DNA of 39,184 bases. Source: Mycoplasma sp. CAG:472. Its GTDB lineage: Bacteria > Bacillota_I > Bacilli_A > RF39 > UBA660. Below, piece after piece: positions 5,372 through 13,728 of the stretch. Under the pieces are notes generated by a model, which worked only from the letters and a program-made list of their open reading frames with translations, was not told the DNA's origin and did not search any database. The position numbers and the translations under genes were made by a program. How positions within the stretch are numbered: position 1 is the stretch's first letter; every line of letters begins with the position of its first letter. Location: positions 1-39,184 of the forward strand of contig FR899393.1 in assembly GCA_000437315.1 (NCBI GenBank), given 5' to 3'.

Positions 5372-6616
5372 TTAATTATCAAAAAAATATCCATATATTT
5401 TGCCAAGAAGAGAATTTTCGGATATGTTTACTTTTTTTGAAGTTCCCCCAAGTTCTTCTTGCTGTTCTAAATCAAATATTGATATCTCAACATTTCTTAA
5501 TTTTAATCTACTATTATAATATTTTATAGCACCTACTACATTTGAATATCTATTATCTCTAACTCCAAGTTCTTTAACAACTTCATAATTGGCTAAATCT
5601 TTAAAGTTATCTTGTATAAAATGTTCAAAATAAGGTAAGTTTGTAACTCCCCCTGTAATTATTATATAACTTATTTCTTTTTTTGTTAAGAGGTTAATTT
5701 GCTTTTTTATTAACCCAGCTAGTTCTTTTAACCTTGATATTGCTACATTAGTGGCTTCATATTCAGAAATTTTTCTATCATCACCATTAATATCTTTGAT
5801 TACAATACTTTCACTTGGTCTTGCCATATGTATATCTGCGCAAGTAAAATTTTCTTTTATATAATTTGCATCTTTCTTATTTGTTTTAAACACATAAGCA
5901 ATATCTTTATCTATTGAGGAAGATGCTATATCAATTATTTCACTAGATGTAAGGATTCCTTTATTAATAATTGATACTGTTAAATTACTATAACCAATAT
6001 TTACTACAGCACCAACACTTTTAGCATATTCCGGTCTTTTAAATTCATAGTAATCATTTATTGGTTCAATACATATATCTAAAACTTTTATATTAAGTTT
6101 ATTTAAAAATTTTATTATATTATCTGTATTTATTTTAGGTACAACTACCGCAACTACATTAACAGTTAATTTGCCTGCAACACATTTAACTGGATTAGAT
6201 ACAACTTCATCATCATTTATAATAAATTTTGTTGGTAAAATTGTAACTAATTCTTTATTATCATCAATTTTTTTATAAATACTTTTTTGCATTGCTTTTG
6301 TAATATCATCATGAGTTATAACATTATCTTCATTTGTAATATTAACTGAAGCACTAGAAACAAAACATTCAAGGTTATCAGTGGGTACACAAAGAAGTAC
6401 ACTTTTTATAGGAAGCCCTAACATATTTTCACATTTAGAAAAAACATCTTTAATTGCTATACTAGCACTTTCAGGATTTACTATATAACCTTTCTTTATT
6501 CCTTGAGAGGGACTTTCAGCACACGCTAAAATATTAACTTTATTTTTAGTTATTTCTCCGACAACAAGTTTAATACTAAAGGAACCAATATCTAAACATG
6601 CTATTATCTTTCTCAT
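5372..6616 (-). CDS. ftsA: Cell division protein FtsA
   Basis: Actin-like ATPase that tethers FtsZ to the membrane. 414 aa. Phosphate-binding loop DIGSFSIKLVVGEI at the N-terminus, SHS2-type insertion (SVLLCVPTDN), second phosphate loop VGAVVNIGYSNLTVSI and adenosine motif IIITGGVTNLPYF. A C-terminal amphipathic end LLGKIYGYFFDN fits the membrane-targeting helix. ATG at 6616 preceded by AGGTGAGGGT. The gene has its own promoter at 6642-6670. Confidence 0.95.
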   Translation of the reverse strand: MRKIIACLDIGSFSIKLVVGEITKNKVNILACAESPSQGIKKGYIVNPESASIAIKDVFSKCENMLGLPIKSVLLCVPTDNLECFVSSASVNITNEDNVITHDDITKAMQKSIYKKIDDNKELVTILPTKFIINDDEVVSNPVKCVAGKLTVNVVAVVVPKINTDNIIKFLNKLNIKVLDICIEPINDYYEFKRPEYAKSVGAVVNIGYSNLTVSIINKGILTSSEIIDIASSSIDKDIAYVFKTNKKDANYIKENFTCADIHMARPSESIVIKDINGDDRKISEYEATNVAISRLKELAGLIKKQINLLTKKEISYIIITGGVTNLPYFEHFIQDNFKDLANYEVVKELGVRDNRYSNVVGAIKYYNSRLKLRNVEISIFDLEQQEELGGTSKKVNISENSLLGKIYGYFFDN

Positions 6617-6641
6617 ACCCTCACCTATTTTTTCTAGTCTT

Positions 6642-6670
6642 ATTATACCTTAACTATTAATTTCTTTCAA
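6642..6670 (-). promoter_or_regulatory. ftsAZ promoter
   Basis: Minus strand -35 TTGAAA (6665-6670), 17 bp spacer, -10 TATAAT (6642-6647). It lies about 25 bp upstream of the ftsA start, giving a short leader containing AGGTGAGGGT. Confidence 0.75.
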
Positions 6671-6777
6671 GAAATTTTCATATTAAATTAATAAAATCAA
6701 TTTTTTCTTTAGTATATAGAACTTTTAGTTATGTGGAACTTTTATAAAAATACCTAGTAATTTAGGCACTTCTAATA

Positions 6778-6857
6778 TAAAAAAGTCCTTAACTTTCTAT
6801 AAAGAAAATTAAGGAATAATTGACTCAGGGCTTCGAAAGTTTCCTGAGTGCCAATTA
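6778..6857 (-). ncRNA. Small RNA of about 80 nt, unknown family
   Basis: A consensus promoter (6864-6891) points to a start at about 6857. The RNA would fold into two stems. Stem 1: TAATTG plus ACTCAGG (6817-6829) against CCTGAGT plus CAATTA (6843-6857) with a two-base bulge, 13 bp. Stem 2: TCCTTAA plus TTTCT (6786-6798) against AGAAA plus TTAAGGA (6803-6815), joined by a U-G pair, closing a 4-base loop and followed by six U, an ideal terminator. No open frame fits. It is not a tRNA, 6S, SRP or tmRNA by its visible motifs. It is flanked upstream by the GDPD terminator and downstream by the ftsA promoter, so it looks like an independent transcription unit. Confidence 0.65.
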
Positions 6858-6863
6858 CATACA

Positions 6864-6891
6864 ATTATACACTAATAATTATAAATGTCAA
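6864..6891 (-). promoter_or_regulatory. Consensus sigma-A promoter of the small RNA
   Basis: Minus strand TTGACA (6886-6891), 16 bp spacer, TATAAT (6864-6869): both hexamers perfect. Strong expression is expected. Confidence 0.8.
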
Positions 6892-6901
6892 TTATTTTGG
6901 C

Positions 6902-6932
6902 AAAAAATCTCTGGTCCACACGGGATCCAAAG
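6902..6932 (-). terminator. Terminator after the GDPD gene
   Basis: On the minus strand CTTTGG-A-TCC (6932-6923) pairs with GGACCAGAG (6917-6909), nine pairs with one bulged A and one U-G, followed by TTTTTT (6907-6902). It closes the lepA-hemW-GDPD operon. Confidence 0.75.
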
Positions 6933-6995
6933 CTCCTCTACAAATTCATTATATATTAGTAAAAAAATAATTACAAGTATTTTAGTTAATAAAGA

Positions 6996-7580
6996 TTAAT
7001 CAACAATATAATATGGAAAATCATATTTAAAATTATTATTATAATTACCATAAACAAAAAGTTCTTTATTATTTTGCTTAACAAACTCTATTATCTTATC
7101 ATTTAAAAAAGGTCTTAAAATACATATAAAATCATACTTAAAATGTTTTTCTGTAGTATTTAATACATAATTTAAAATACCAACTTTATAAGTTTTATTC
7201 TTAATATTTAATTTATCAATAACTGTATTATAAAATGACATAACATAAATATTTTTACTTTCATATTTAATTAAAGTTTTAACTAAATTATCTATATCTA
7301 TAAAAGGATCTTTTATTTCCAAAAGAATTATTTTATTTGTATTTAATTTAAGTACACTTTCTAAAGTATCACATATTATTTCATTTGAATTAAAACTTTT
7401 AAATAATTTTCCATCATATAGCATATCGTGGTAAATATAAAACTTTTTATCTTTTGTTCCTCTTACATCACATTCAAATCCATAATAATTTTCATTTATG
7501 GCATTAAAAAAAGAAAAAAGTGAGTTTTCTTTTGCATTTTTATGACTACCTCTGTGGGCAATTAATTTATATTCTCTCAT
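6996..7580 (-). CDS. Glycerophosphodiester phosphodiesterase family protein
   Basis: Hydrolyses glycerophosphodiesters to glycerol 3-phosphate and an alcohol. 194 aa, short for the family. The N-terminus carries the catalytic set AHRGSHKNAKENSLFSF, then FECDVRGTKD and YIYHDMLYDG (the second histidine), and LLEIKDP. No signal peptide, so likely cytosolic. The start overlaps the upstream stop as ATGA, indicating translational coupling. Last gene of the operon before a terminator. A lost C-terminal segment may explain the short length, but the metal and catalytic residues are present. Confidence 0.88.
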   Translation of the reverse strand: MREYKLIAHRGSHKNAKENSLFSFFNAINENYYGFECDVRGTKDKKFYIYHDMLYDGKLFKSFNSNEIICDTLESVLKLNTNKIILLEIKDPFIDIDNLVKTLIKYESKNIYVMSFYNTVIDKLNIKNKTYKVGILNYVLNTTEKHFKYDFICILRPFLNDKIIEFVKQNNKELFVYGNYNNNFKYDFPYYIVD

Positions 7581-7966
7581 ACTTTTTTCTTATGAAATAT
7601 TACATAAAATAATACCAAAATTGTTAAAAAACATATTACTGATATTATCGGAATTAAAAATTCCTTTGGTTTATCTTCGGTATTAACTACCGTTTTTACT
7701 TCACTAAATACTTGTGATGCTTTTTTTTCTTTATAAACAGTTAATGTATAAGTAGTAACTTTTTTATCATAGACCTCAATTAAAACATGATTTTCTCCGG
7801 ATGTTAAATTACTATTACCATATACTGTTACTTTACAATTATCACAAGTATCATAATTAAATATTAATGTAAGTGCACTTGAATCTACATTTACATCATA
7901 ATCAAATACTTCACTACTAAAGTCTGGAGTCATTTCTCCATTTAAAACTTCTAAGTTATAAAGCAT
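7577..7966 (-). CDS. Cadherin-like beta-sandwich membrane protein
   Basis: 129 aa. Residues 1-75 follow the cadherin-like (Cadherin-like beta sandwich, PF12733-type) pattern: LEVLNGEMTPDFSSEVFDY, then GNSNLTSGENHVLIEV and TTYTLTVYK. A C-terminal membrane span follows (FLIPIISVICFLTILVLFYV) with KKK after it. There is no N-terminal signal peptide, so how the domain would reach the outside is unclear. AAGGAGAGAG precedes the ATG at 7966. It is coupled to the GDPD gene. Family match is from memory; function unknown. Confidence 0.65.
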   Translation of the reverse strand: MLYNLEVLNGEMTPDFSSEVFDYDVNVDSSALTLIFNYDTCDNCKVTVYGNSNLTSGENHVLIEVYDKKVTTYTLTVYKEKKASQVFSEVKTVVNTEDKPKEFLIPIISVICFLTILVLFYVIFHKKKV

Positions 7967-7980
7967 TTCTCTCTCCTTTT

Positions 7981-9063
7981 TTAAATAAATTCTATTAATA
8001 CTTCATTTTCTATATAAATATATTTTTTGTTAATACTAATACTTCCATTATTTAAAACAAGTTTTTTATTTCTTAATAATTTTTTTACTTTTTCATTTGC
8101 AAGTAAATCTACATTATATCTTTCTTTAAATTTTTCTATATCTATTCCTTTTATAAAACGAAATCCAAGTATTAAAGCATAGGTAATTTCATCATCTTTA
8201 GTTAGAATTTCTTTTTGAGAAATATAATTACCTTTTAGATATAAAGATAAATTTTTAGTATTTGTATATCTTAAGTTATCAATATAACCTGATGCACCAA
8301 GACCAAATCCATAATAATTATCATTAAGCCAGTAAGCACTATTATGTTTTGAATAAAAGCCCTCTTTTGCAAAGTTACTTACTTCATAATGAATATAGCC
8401 TTCTTTCTTTAAAGCACCACAAATAACATCATACATTTTTTTATCAAGACTATCACTAACTGATAAAGTCCCATTTATACTTAAAACTGTATTAGGTTCA
8501 ATCATAAGGGAATATGTGCTTATATGGTTAACATTTAAAGAAATAATTTTATCTAAATCACTTTTTAATGTTTTAATACTTTCATTAGGAATAGCATATA
8601 TTAAATCTACATTTATATTATTAAAATATTTTTTACATAAACCTATTTTAGATTTTGCTTCTTCATAAGAAACCTTTCTATTTAATAACTTTTGATTATT
8701 TTCATCAAAGCTTTCGATACCAATACTTAATCTATTTACTCTATTACTTTTTAAAATTGATAATAATTTTTCATTAATATCTAAAATATTTGCTTCAAAA
8801 GTATATTCATATTCTTCATTTAATTTAAAGATTTTTAAAATAGAAAATAGTTTAATAAGTTCTTTTTCATTTAAGGATGTTGGCGTTCCTCCACCTATAT
8901 AAAGAGTATCTAATATATCACCTTTATAATTTTTTTTTATTTCATTTTCTAATGAATTTAAATATTTATCTACAAATGCATCATTTTTTAGCATTTTACA
9001 AAATGCGCAGTAAAAGCAAATATTATTACAAAAAGGAATATGAATATAAGCACTTTTAATCAT
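7981..9063 (-). CDS. hemW: HemW-like radical SAM protein
   Basis: Heme chaperone of the coproporphyrinogen-oxidase-like radical SAM family. 360 aa. The N-terminus shows IHIPFCNNICFYCAFC with the C-x3-C-x2-C cluster (residues 12, 16, 19), then LDTLYIGGGTPTSL for SAM binding, RLSIGIESF, DLIYAIP, and EVSNFAKEGFYSKHN toward the C-terminal part. Start ATG at 9063 overlaps the upstream stop by 8 nt. Gene order lepA-hemW is conserved with Bacillus. No heme biosynthesis gene is in this window. Confidence 0.92.
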   Translation of the reverse strand: MIKSAYIHIPFCNNICFYCAFCKMLKNDAFVDKYLNSLENEIKKNYKGDILDTLYIGGGTPTSLNEKELIKLFSILKIFKLNEEYEYTFEANILDINEKLLSILKSNRVNRLSIGIESFDENNQKLLNRKVSYEEAKSKIGLCKKYFNNINVDLIYAIPNESIKTLKSDLDKIISLNVNHISTYSLMIEPNTVLSINGTLSVSDSLDKKMYDVICGALKKEGYIHYEVSNFAKEGFYSKHNSAYWLNDNYYGFGLGASGYIDNLRYTNTKNLSLYLKGNYISQKEILTKDDEITYALILGFRFIKGIDIEKFKERYNVDLLANEKVKKLLRNKKLVLNNGSISINKKYIYIENEVLIEFI

Positions 9064-9382
9064 TTAAATAATTTTCCTTTTTATAACTACCTATAAACTT
9101 TCCTTCATTATCTTTAAAAGGAACATTTTGTTTTATAAAATTTTGTCCACCTTTAATTTTCGCATTATATAAATTTTCTTGTCTTTTTTTAGATATATCA
9201 TTATAAGTTTTTTCATCCAAAACTTCTTTTGCTAAATCACTAGTAAGATATCTTCCTACACTCGAAGAACTTATACCAGTAATATTTGAAAGCTCTATAT
9301 CTGAATAATTACTTTCTAAAAATAGTTTACTTAAAAATAATATTTTAACTTTCATTTCTTCTTCTTGTTTTTTACTTCTCAT
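9056..9382 (-). CDS. SpoIIID-like helix-turn-helix protein
   Basis: 108 aa. Central helix-turn-helix: ILFLSKLFLESNYSDIELSN then ITGISSSSVGRYLTS, followed by a basic tail ending KIKGGQNFIKQNVPF. The ISSSSVGRYL recognition helix and a basic GG-containing tail resemble SpoIIID, a mother-cell regulator; similarity is moderate and from memory. The start at 9382 is chosen because GAGGAG lies just upstream, at the end of lepA; earlier codons overlap lepA. Its place between lepA and hemW is unlike Bacillus. Alternative: another small sporulation or phage-type regulator. Confidence 0.55.
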   Translation of the reverse strand: MRSKKQEEEMKVKILFLSKLFLESNYSDIELSNITGISSSSVGRYLTSDLAKEVLDEKTYNDISKKRQENLYNAKIKGGQNFIKQNVPFKDNEGKFIGSYKKENYLND

Positions 9383-9383
9383 A

Positions 9384-11165
9384 CTACTCCTCATCACTTA
9401 ATAGTTTTAAGAAGGCTTCTTTTGGAACTTCAACAGAACCAATCATTTTCATTTTCTTTTTACCTTCTTTTTGTTTCTCTAATAGTTTTCTTTTTCTTGA
9501 AACATCTCCACCATAACATTTAGCAAGTACATTTTTCTTCATTGCACTAACATTTTCTCTAGCAATAACTTTTGAACCAATACTTGCTTGAATTGGTACC
9601 TCAAACATTTGTCTTGGAATTGTTTTACGAAGTTTAGTTACAATTTCTCTACCCTTATTATAGGCAAAATCTTCGTGAACAATAACAGACAAGGCATCAA
9701 CAATATCACCATTTAATAAAATGTCCATTTTAACAAGTTTACTTACTCTATAATCACTTACTTCATAATCAAATGAAGCATAACCTTTAGTATAACTTTT
9801 AAGTTTATCATAAAAATCATAAATAATTTCACCTAAAGGGATATAATAATGAATATTAACTCTTGTTTCATCAATATATTCAGTGGTATCGTAAATACCT
9901 CTTTTATTTTGACAAAGTGTCATAATAGGACCAATAAACTCTGTTGGTGAAATAATATTTGTATAAATATAAGGTTCTTTAATATATGATATTTTAACCT
10001 TTTCTGGCATTTCATTTGGACTAGACACTTCAATTTCTTCGCCACTTGTAAGTCCTACTTTATAAACAACTGAGGGAGTTGTAGCAATAGTTTCAAGATT
10101 GAACTCTCTTTCTAATCTTTCTAAGATTATATCCATATGTAATAGTCCTAAAAATCCTGTTCTAAAGCCAAAGCCTAAAGCAACTGAATTTTCTGGAGTA
10201 AACTCTAAAGATGCATCATTAAGTTTTAATTTTTCTAAGGCCTCTTTTAAATCATCATATTTACTTGCCTCAATTGGAAATATACCAGAAAACACCATAG
10301 GTTTCATTGGTTTATATCCATGAAGTGGTTTTAACGCAGGATTATCCTCCAAAGTGATTGTATCACCCACTGCAACTTTTGTAATATCTTTAATTGCTGC
10401 AGCTACATAACCTACCATACCACTAGAAAGTTTTTCAAGAGCTTTATTAGTTATTTTATTAACTCCTACTTCAGTTACCTCAAAAGAGGAACCTTTTTGC
10501 ATCATATAAATTTTATCTTTAACTTTGATAGAGCCTTCGGTAACTTTAACTAAAAGAACAACACCTTTATATGAATCAAAATGTGAATCAAATATTAATG
10601 CTTTTAAAGGAGCATCCTCTTTTATAACCGGAGGATTAATTCTTTCTATAACGGCATCAAGAATTTCTTTAACACCAATTCCTGTTTTAGCACTACAAAG
10701 AAGGATTTCTTCTTCCTTAAAACCTAAAGTTTTAACAAGTTCCTCTTTTACTTTAGGAACATTTGCATTTGGAAGATCAATTTTATTTATAACGGGAATT
10801 ATCGTTAAATCATTTTCAAGGGCAAGATAAAGATTAGCAAGAGTCTGCGCTTCAATACCTTGAGAGGCATCAACTACCAAAATAGCTCCCTCACAAGCTG
10901 CTAAACTCCTTGAAACTTCATAAGAAAAATCTACATGACCTGGAGTATCTATTAAATTTAAAGTATACCCTTTATAATCAAGTGATACAGCATTTAGTTT
11001 AATTGTAATACCTCTTTCTTTTTCAAGTTCCATATTATCAAGTACTTGGGAAACATTTGACCTATTATCAAATGTATTTGTAAGTTCCAAAAAACGATCT
11101 GCTAAAGTAGATTTACCGTGGTCTATATGAGCAATAATCGAAAAATTTCTAATATTTGATTTCAT
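9384..11165 (-). CDS. lepA: Elongation factor 4 (LepA)
   Basis: Ribosome-bound translational GTPase that back-translocates or remodels stalled ribosomes. 593 aa, close to the usual 600. GTPase motifs AHIDHGKSTLADR, DTPGHVDFSYEVSR, NKIDLP and SAKTG, then the LepA-specific C-terminal domain with AKCYGGDVSRKRKLLEKQKEGKKKMK (key residues YGGD, KRK, KKKMK). Downstream genes overlap or touch its end, suggesting one transcript with hemW. Confidence 0.98.
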   Translation of the reverse strand: MKSNIRNFSIIAHIDHGKSTLADRFLELTNTFDNRSNVSQVLDNMELEKERGITIKLNAVSLDYKGYTLNLIDTPGHVDFSYEVSRSLAACEGAILVVDASQGIEAQTLANLYLALENDLTIIPVINKIDLPNANVPKVKEELVKTLGFKEEEILLCSAKTGIGVKEILDAVIERINPPVIKEDAPLKALIFDSHFDSYKGVVLLVKVTEGSIKVKDKIYMMQKGSSFEVTEVGVNKITNKALEKLSSGMVGYVAAAIKDITKVAVGDTITLEDNPALKPLHGYKPMKPMVFSGIFPIEASKYDDLKEALEKLKLNDASLEFTPENSVALGFGFRTGFLGLLHMDIILERLEREFNLETIATTPSVVYKVGLTSGEEIEVSSPNEMPEKVKISYIKEPYIYTNIISPTEFIGPIMTLCQNKRGIYDTTEYIDETRVNIHYYIPLGEIIYDFYDKLKSYTKGYASFDYEVSDYRVSKLVKMDILLNGDIVDALSVIVHEDFAYNKGREIVTKLRKTIPRQMFEVPIQASIGSKVIARENVSAMKKNVLAKCYGGDVSRKRKLLEKQKEGKKKMKMIGSVEVPKEAFLKLLSDEE

Positions 11166-11194
11166 TTAATCACCAAATATTATTATACAAGATG

Positions 11195-11515
11195 TTAAGA
11201 AATAAATAAAGTCTTTATAAAATCCCAAACGTTTTTTGCTTTAGAATTAACAACTAAACCAATTTTATTAGAAATATTATTCGCAGATTTAGTAAACACA
11301 TTTGAGTAGTCAACTTCTTTAGGAAAATAATCTTTTGCATCCACATTTTTTCCTTCACTAATATCTTTTTCAAATTCCTTTAACTTTTTATTTGTTAAAT
11401 AAGTTTTATCTTTAACACTTTTTTCATAATAACCTGTTTTACTTGCAATAAAAAGTGCTAGGAAAAGTAAAAATACTAAAATAAATAATGTTTTAAAAAA
11501 ATTATGTTTTTTCAT
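11195..11515 (-). CDS. Small membrane protein, YqxA-like by position
   Basis: About 106 aa from the ATG at 11515, chosen because GAGG lies 6 nt upstream inside the spoIIP end. N-terminal membrane span (LFILVFLLFLALFIA), charged middle (KDISEGKNVDAKDYFP) and an amphipathic C-terminus (NKIGLVVNSKAKNVWDFIKT). Bacillus has yqxA, a small one-span membrane protein, between spoIIP and lepA; length, topology and position agree, but sequence identity is too weak to be certain. Function unknown, perhaps sporulation-associated. Confidence 0.6.
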   Translation of the reverse strand: MKKHNFFKTLFILVFLLFLALFIASKTGYYEKSVKDKTYLTNKKLKEFEKDISEGKNVDAKDYFPKEVDYSNVFTKSANNISNKIGLVVNSKAKNVWDFIKTLFIS

Positions 11516-12347
11516 TACTATCCTCATTTATATATAAAGAAAGTATCTTAGCAAAAATTTCTAAAGTATTAGATACCTCTATAATATTATTATATTGACC
11601 TCCAACTTCAATTAGAATTAAATTTTTATCAAAATCTTCATTATAAATTCCATTTACACCTTTACCACTTTTTTTAGATACCCCTCTTGATAAACAAGGA
11701 TTAATACTTTTTAGTTTTTCATTTAAATAATTTATCATTTTTTCATTTTCTCCATAACCTTCAAACTCCATTCCTAAAACAAATAATATTTTTGCATAAC
11801 TTTTACCATCGTAATGACAGGTGGTCATTTCATAAGTAGCGGAATCCCTATGTAAATCAATATAATATTTTAAATCATTATTATTTTCTTTAGCCCTTTC
11901 AAGTAAATATCTACTTGCAATATAACTATCTTTATAAGTAAGGCCTTTATCACTTAACACTTTACTTACCTTTTCATCTTCAACAGTACTTAAAATGCCA
12001 AAGTCATTTAAATAACTTTTAAGTATAAAACTAGCAAAATATACATCATAATCCAAATTATAACTATTTACTTTGTTATAAGCATACTTTTCAGTTTGAT
12101 GAGTATTATAGATATAAACATTTGGTGCTCTTTCATTAAAAACTTTTATTTCATTTTTAATCATTTCTTTTTTTCGTTCCATTTTACCTAAATATGAATA
12201 AGTTAAATATTTAATTTTACTTTCACTTAATTTAAAATTATTTTTTATAAATATAACTATTAATAAACTTATTATTATTTCAAGTAAAAATATAATTATT
12301 TTTCTTTGAATCTTTTTCTTTTTTGAAACACTTTTAAATCTTTTCAT
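11502..12347 (-). CDS. spoIIP: SpoIIP, spore peptidoglycan amidase
   Basis: Amidase/endopeptidase of the DMP engulfment complex that thins septal peptidoglycan. 281 aa. N-terminal membrane span, then the family signature VYIYNTHQTEKYAYN with the first zinc histidine, DLHRDSA with the second, and ILIEVGGQYN with the glutamate. GTTGGTGAAATT precedes the ATG. First gene of the spoIIP-yqxA-lepA order of Bacillus. A single exact Spo0A-box match (TTCGACA) lies 43 bp upstream, which may be chance. Confidence 0.92.
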   Translation of the reverse strand: MKRFKSVSKKKKIQRKIIIFLLEIIISLLIVIFIKNNFKLSESKIKYLTYSYLGKMERKKEMIKNEIKVFNERAPNVYIYNTHQTEKYAYNKVNSYNLDYDVYFASFILKSYLNDFGILSTVEDEKVSKVLSDKGLTYKDSYIASRYLLERAKENNNDLKYYIDLHRDSATYEMTTCHYDGKSYAKILFVLGMEFEGYGENEKMINYLNEKLKSINPCLSRGVSKKSGKGVNGIYNEDFDKNLILIEVGGQYNNIIEVSNTLEIFAKILSLYINEDSNEKT

Positions 12348-12397
12348 AATTTCACCAACTATAATGTATCAAAAAAATAGTGAAAAAATTGTCGAAA

Positions 12398-13165
12398 TTA
12401 ATCTCTTTTTTCACTAATTAAATAACTTAATTTATATACTTTTAAATCTTTATAATTTAAAGTTTTTAATATTTCTTTATAATACTCTACTTTTAAATCA
12501 TCACTTATTAAAATAATATCTCCGGAGGTAATTTTGTCTTTAATATAAATATTATTATTACCTATTTCATAGGAAGGTTTAACAAGATAATAACCTTTTT
12601 TATAACAATCATCATTTTGGTATTTATTTATTATACATATTTTTTTATTTTTATTATATTTATTTAAAATATCATTAGTTTTATTAAAATTTTGTCCATC
12701 ATTAATTTGTTCATTTAAAATATTTCCTTTAAAATTTTTATCATTTACTAAAAGGGTTATATCTAAATTCTTTGAATATGTTATAACACCCTTATTATTT
12801 GATACTAATAAACTAACCCCTTTTTTAAAAGGATTTGCTTTATTAATTATTAAATCTTTATTTTTTTCAAGACTAATACTAGGTATAATGCTTTTATAAA
12901 TAAGTTTATTAGAAACAAAAGTATTATATTTTTTCATATTATAATAACTTTCTATTTCACTAACCTTTTTTCCTTCGATACCTGGAATAATATATTCATC
13001 AGAAACTATTGCATCAACACTTTTAATCTCATATTTATCTTTATTACTTTTTAATGTTTTCATAAGAGGACTTTTATTTATAATAAAATTTGATACTTTA
13101 TCAGCATAATAGAAACTTCCTATTAAAAGAATTAAAATTAATATAAAACTTACATATTTTTTCAT
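12398..13165 (-). CDS. Secreted protein with degenerate polysaccharide deacetylase-like region
   Basis: 255 aa with a signal anchor (MKKYVSFILILILLIGSFYY). An N-terminal module IIPGIEGKKVSEIESYYNMK and KSIIPSISLEKNKDL resembles the leader region of certain clostridial deacetylases, and the end SGDIILISDD followed by YKDLKVYKLSYLISE resembles the last strands of the NodB fold. The catalytic TFDDG and H-x3-H motifs of active enzymes are absent. I infer a non-catalytic relative, exported and next to spoIIP. The assignment is tentative; hypothetical exported protein is the safe name. Confidence 0.45.
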   Translation of the reverse strand: MKKYVSFILILILLIGSFYYADKVSNFIINKSPLMKTLKSNKDKYEIKSVDAIVSDEYIIPGIEGKKVSEIESYYNMKKYNTFVSNKLIYKSIIPSISLEKNKDLIINKANPFKKGVSLLVSNNKGVITYSKNLDITLLVNDKNFKGNILNEQINDGQNFNKTNDILNKYNKNKKICIINKYQNDDCYKKGYYLVKPSYEIGNNNIYIKDKITSGDIILISDDLKVEYYKEILKTLNYKDLKVYKLSYLISEKRD

Positions 13166-13206
13166 TAATAAATAATATGAAAAAAACTGATTAAAATAAC
13201 CAGTTT

Positions 13207-13557
13207 TTATATTTTGTTTTTAATTATCTTTATGCCCTCTTTAGGATCTGATAAAAGTCTTTCTTGCAAAATTTTATCCTTTCTAAGTTCATTGATAAAC
13301 ATCATTTCTTCGTTAGTTAAAGTTTCATAATGAATAGTTGGATCCTTTAGTTCAACAAACTTATCCGCCCCTAAAAGGTAATCACTGCTGACACCAAGGG
13401 CATACATAATTTCAATTAGTGTTTCAATTTTAGGATTACGTTTTTCATTTTCGTATAAACTAACTGCTGCTTTTGTAACACCAATCATATTACCTAATTG
13501 TTCTGCACTTAAGTTATGTGCTTTTCTTGCTTCTCTTAGCCTTTTTCCTATCAACAT
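13207..13557 (-). CDS. XRE-family transcriptional regulator
   Basis: 116 aa. N-terminal helix-turn-helix: RLREARKAHNLSAEQLGNM, IGVTKAAVSLYENEKRNP and ALGVSSDYLLG, typical of SinR/Xre repressors. A short charged C-terminal part (LTNEEMMFINELRKDK) may dimerise. GAAGGAGTAGT precedes the ATG at 13557. The 170 bp upstream contains a short hairpin CTAC/GTAG and one exact TTCGACA, so autoregulation or Spo0A input is possible but not shown. It is separated from the genes downstream. Confidence 0.88.
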   Translation of the reverse strand: MLIGKRLREARKAHNLSAEQLGNMIGVTKAAVSLYENEKRNPKIETLIEIMYALGVSSDYLLGADKFVELKDPTIHYETLTNEEMMFINELRKDKILQERLLSDPKEGIKIIKNKI

Positions 13558-13728
13558 ACTACTACTCCTTCTTGAACTTCTTAAATAAGATTTCTACTTT
13601 TTATGTAGACGATAGTTCCTACCGCTTATGTGATTATTTTGCACTTTATCACACACTTTACATAAAAAAGTATAATTCAAGATAAAATAATTTTGTCGAA
13701 TGTTTACCATATGTAGATAAATATGAGG

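Noticed and set aside
12390..12396. Exact Spo0A-box 7-mers TGTCGAA at 12390, 13694 and 30420 as regulatory sites
   Set aside because: Roughly three such 7-mers are expected by chance in a window of this size and composition. Only the tandem pair at spoIIG has extra support.
13558..13728. Hidden small gene upstream of the XRE regulator
   Set aside because: No frame with a start and ribosome-binding site is seen; only a short CTAC/GTAG hairpin and possible promoter elements.
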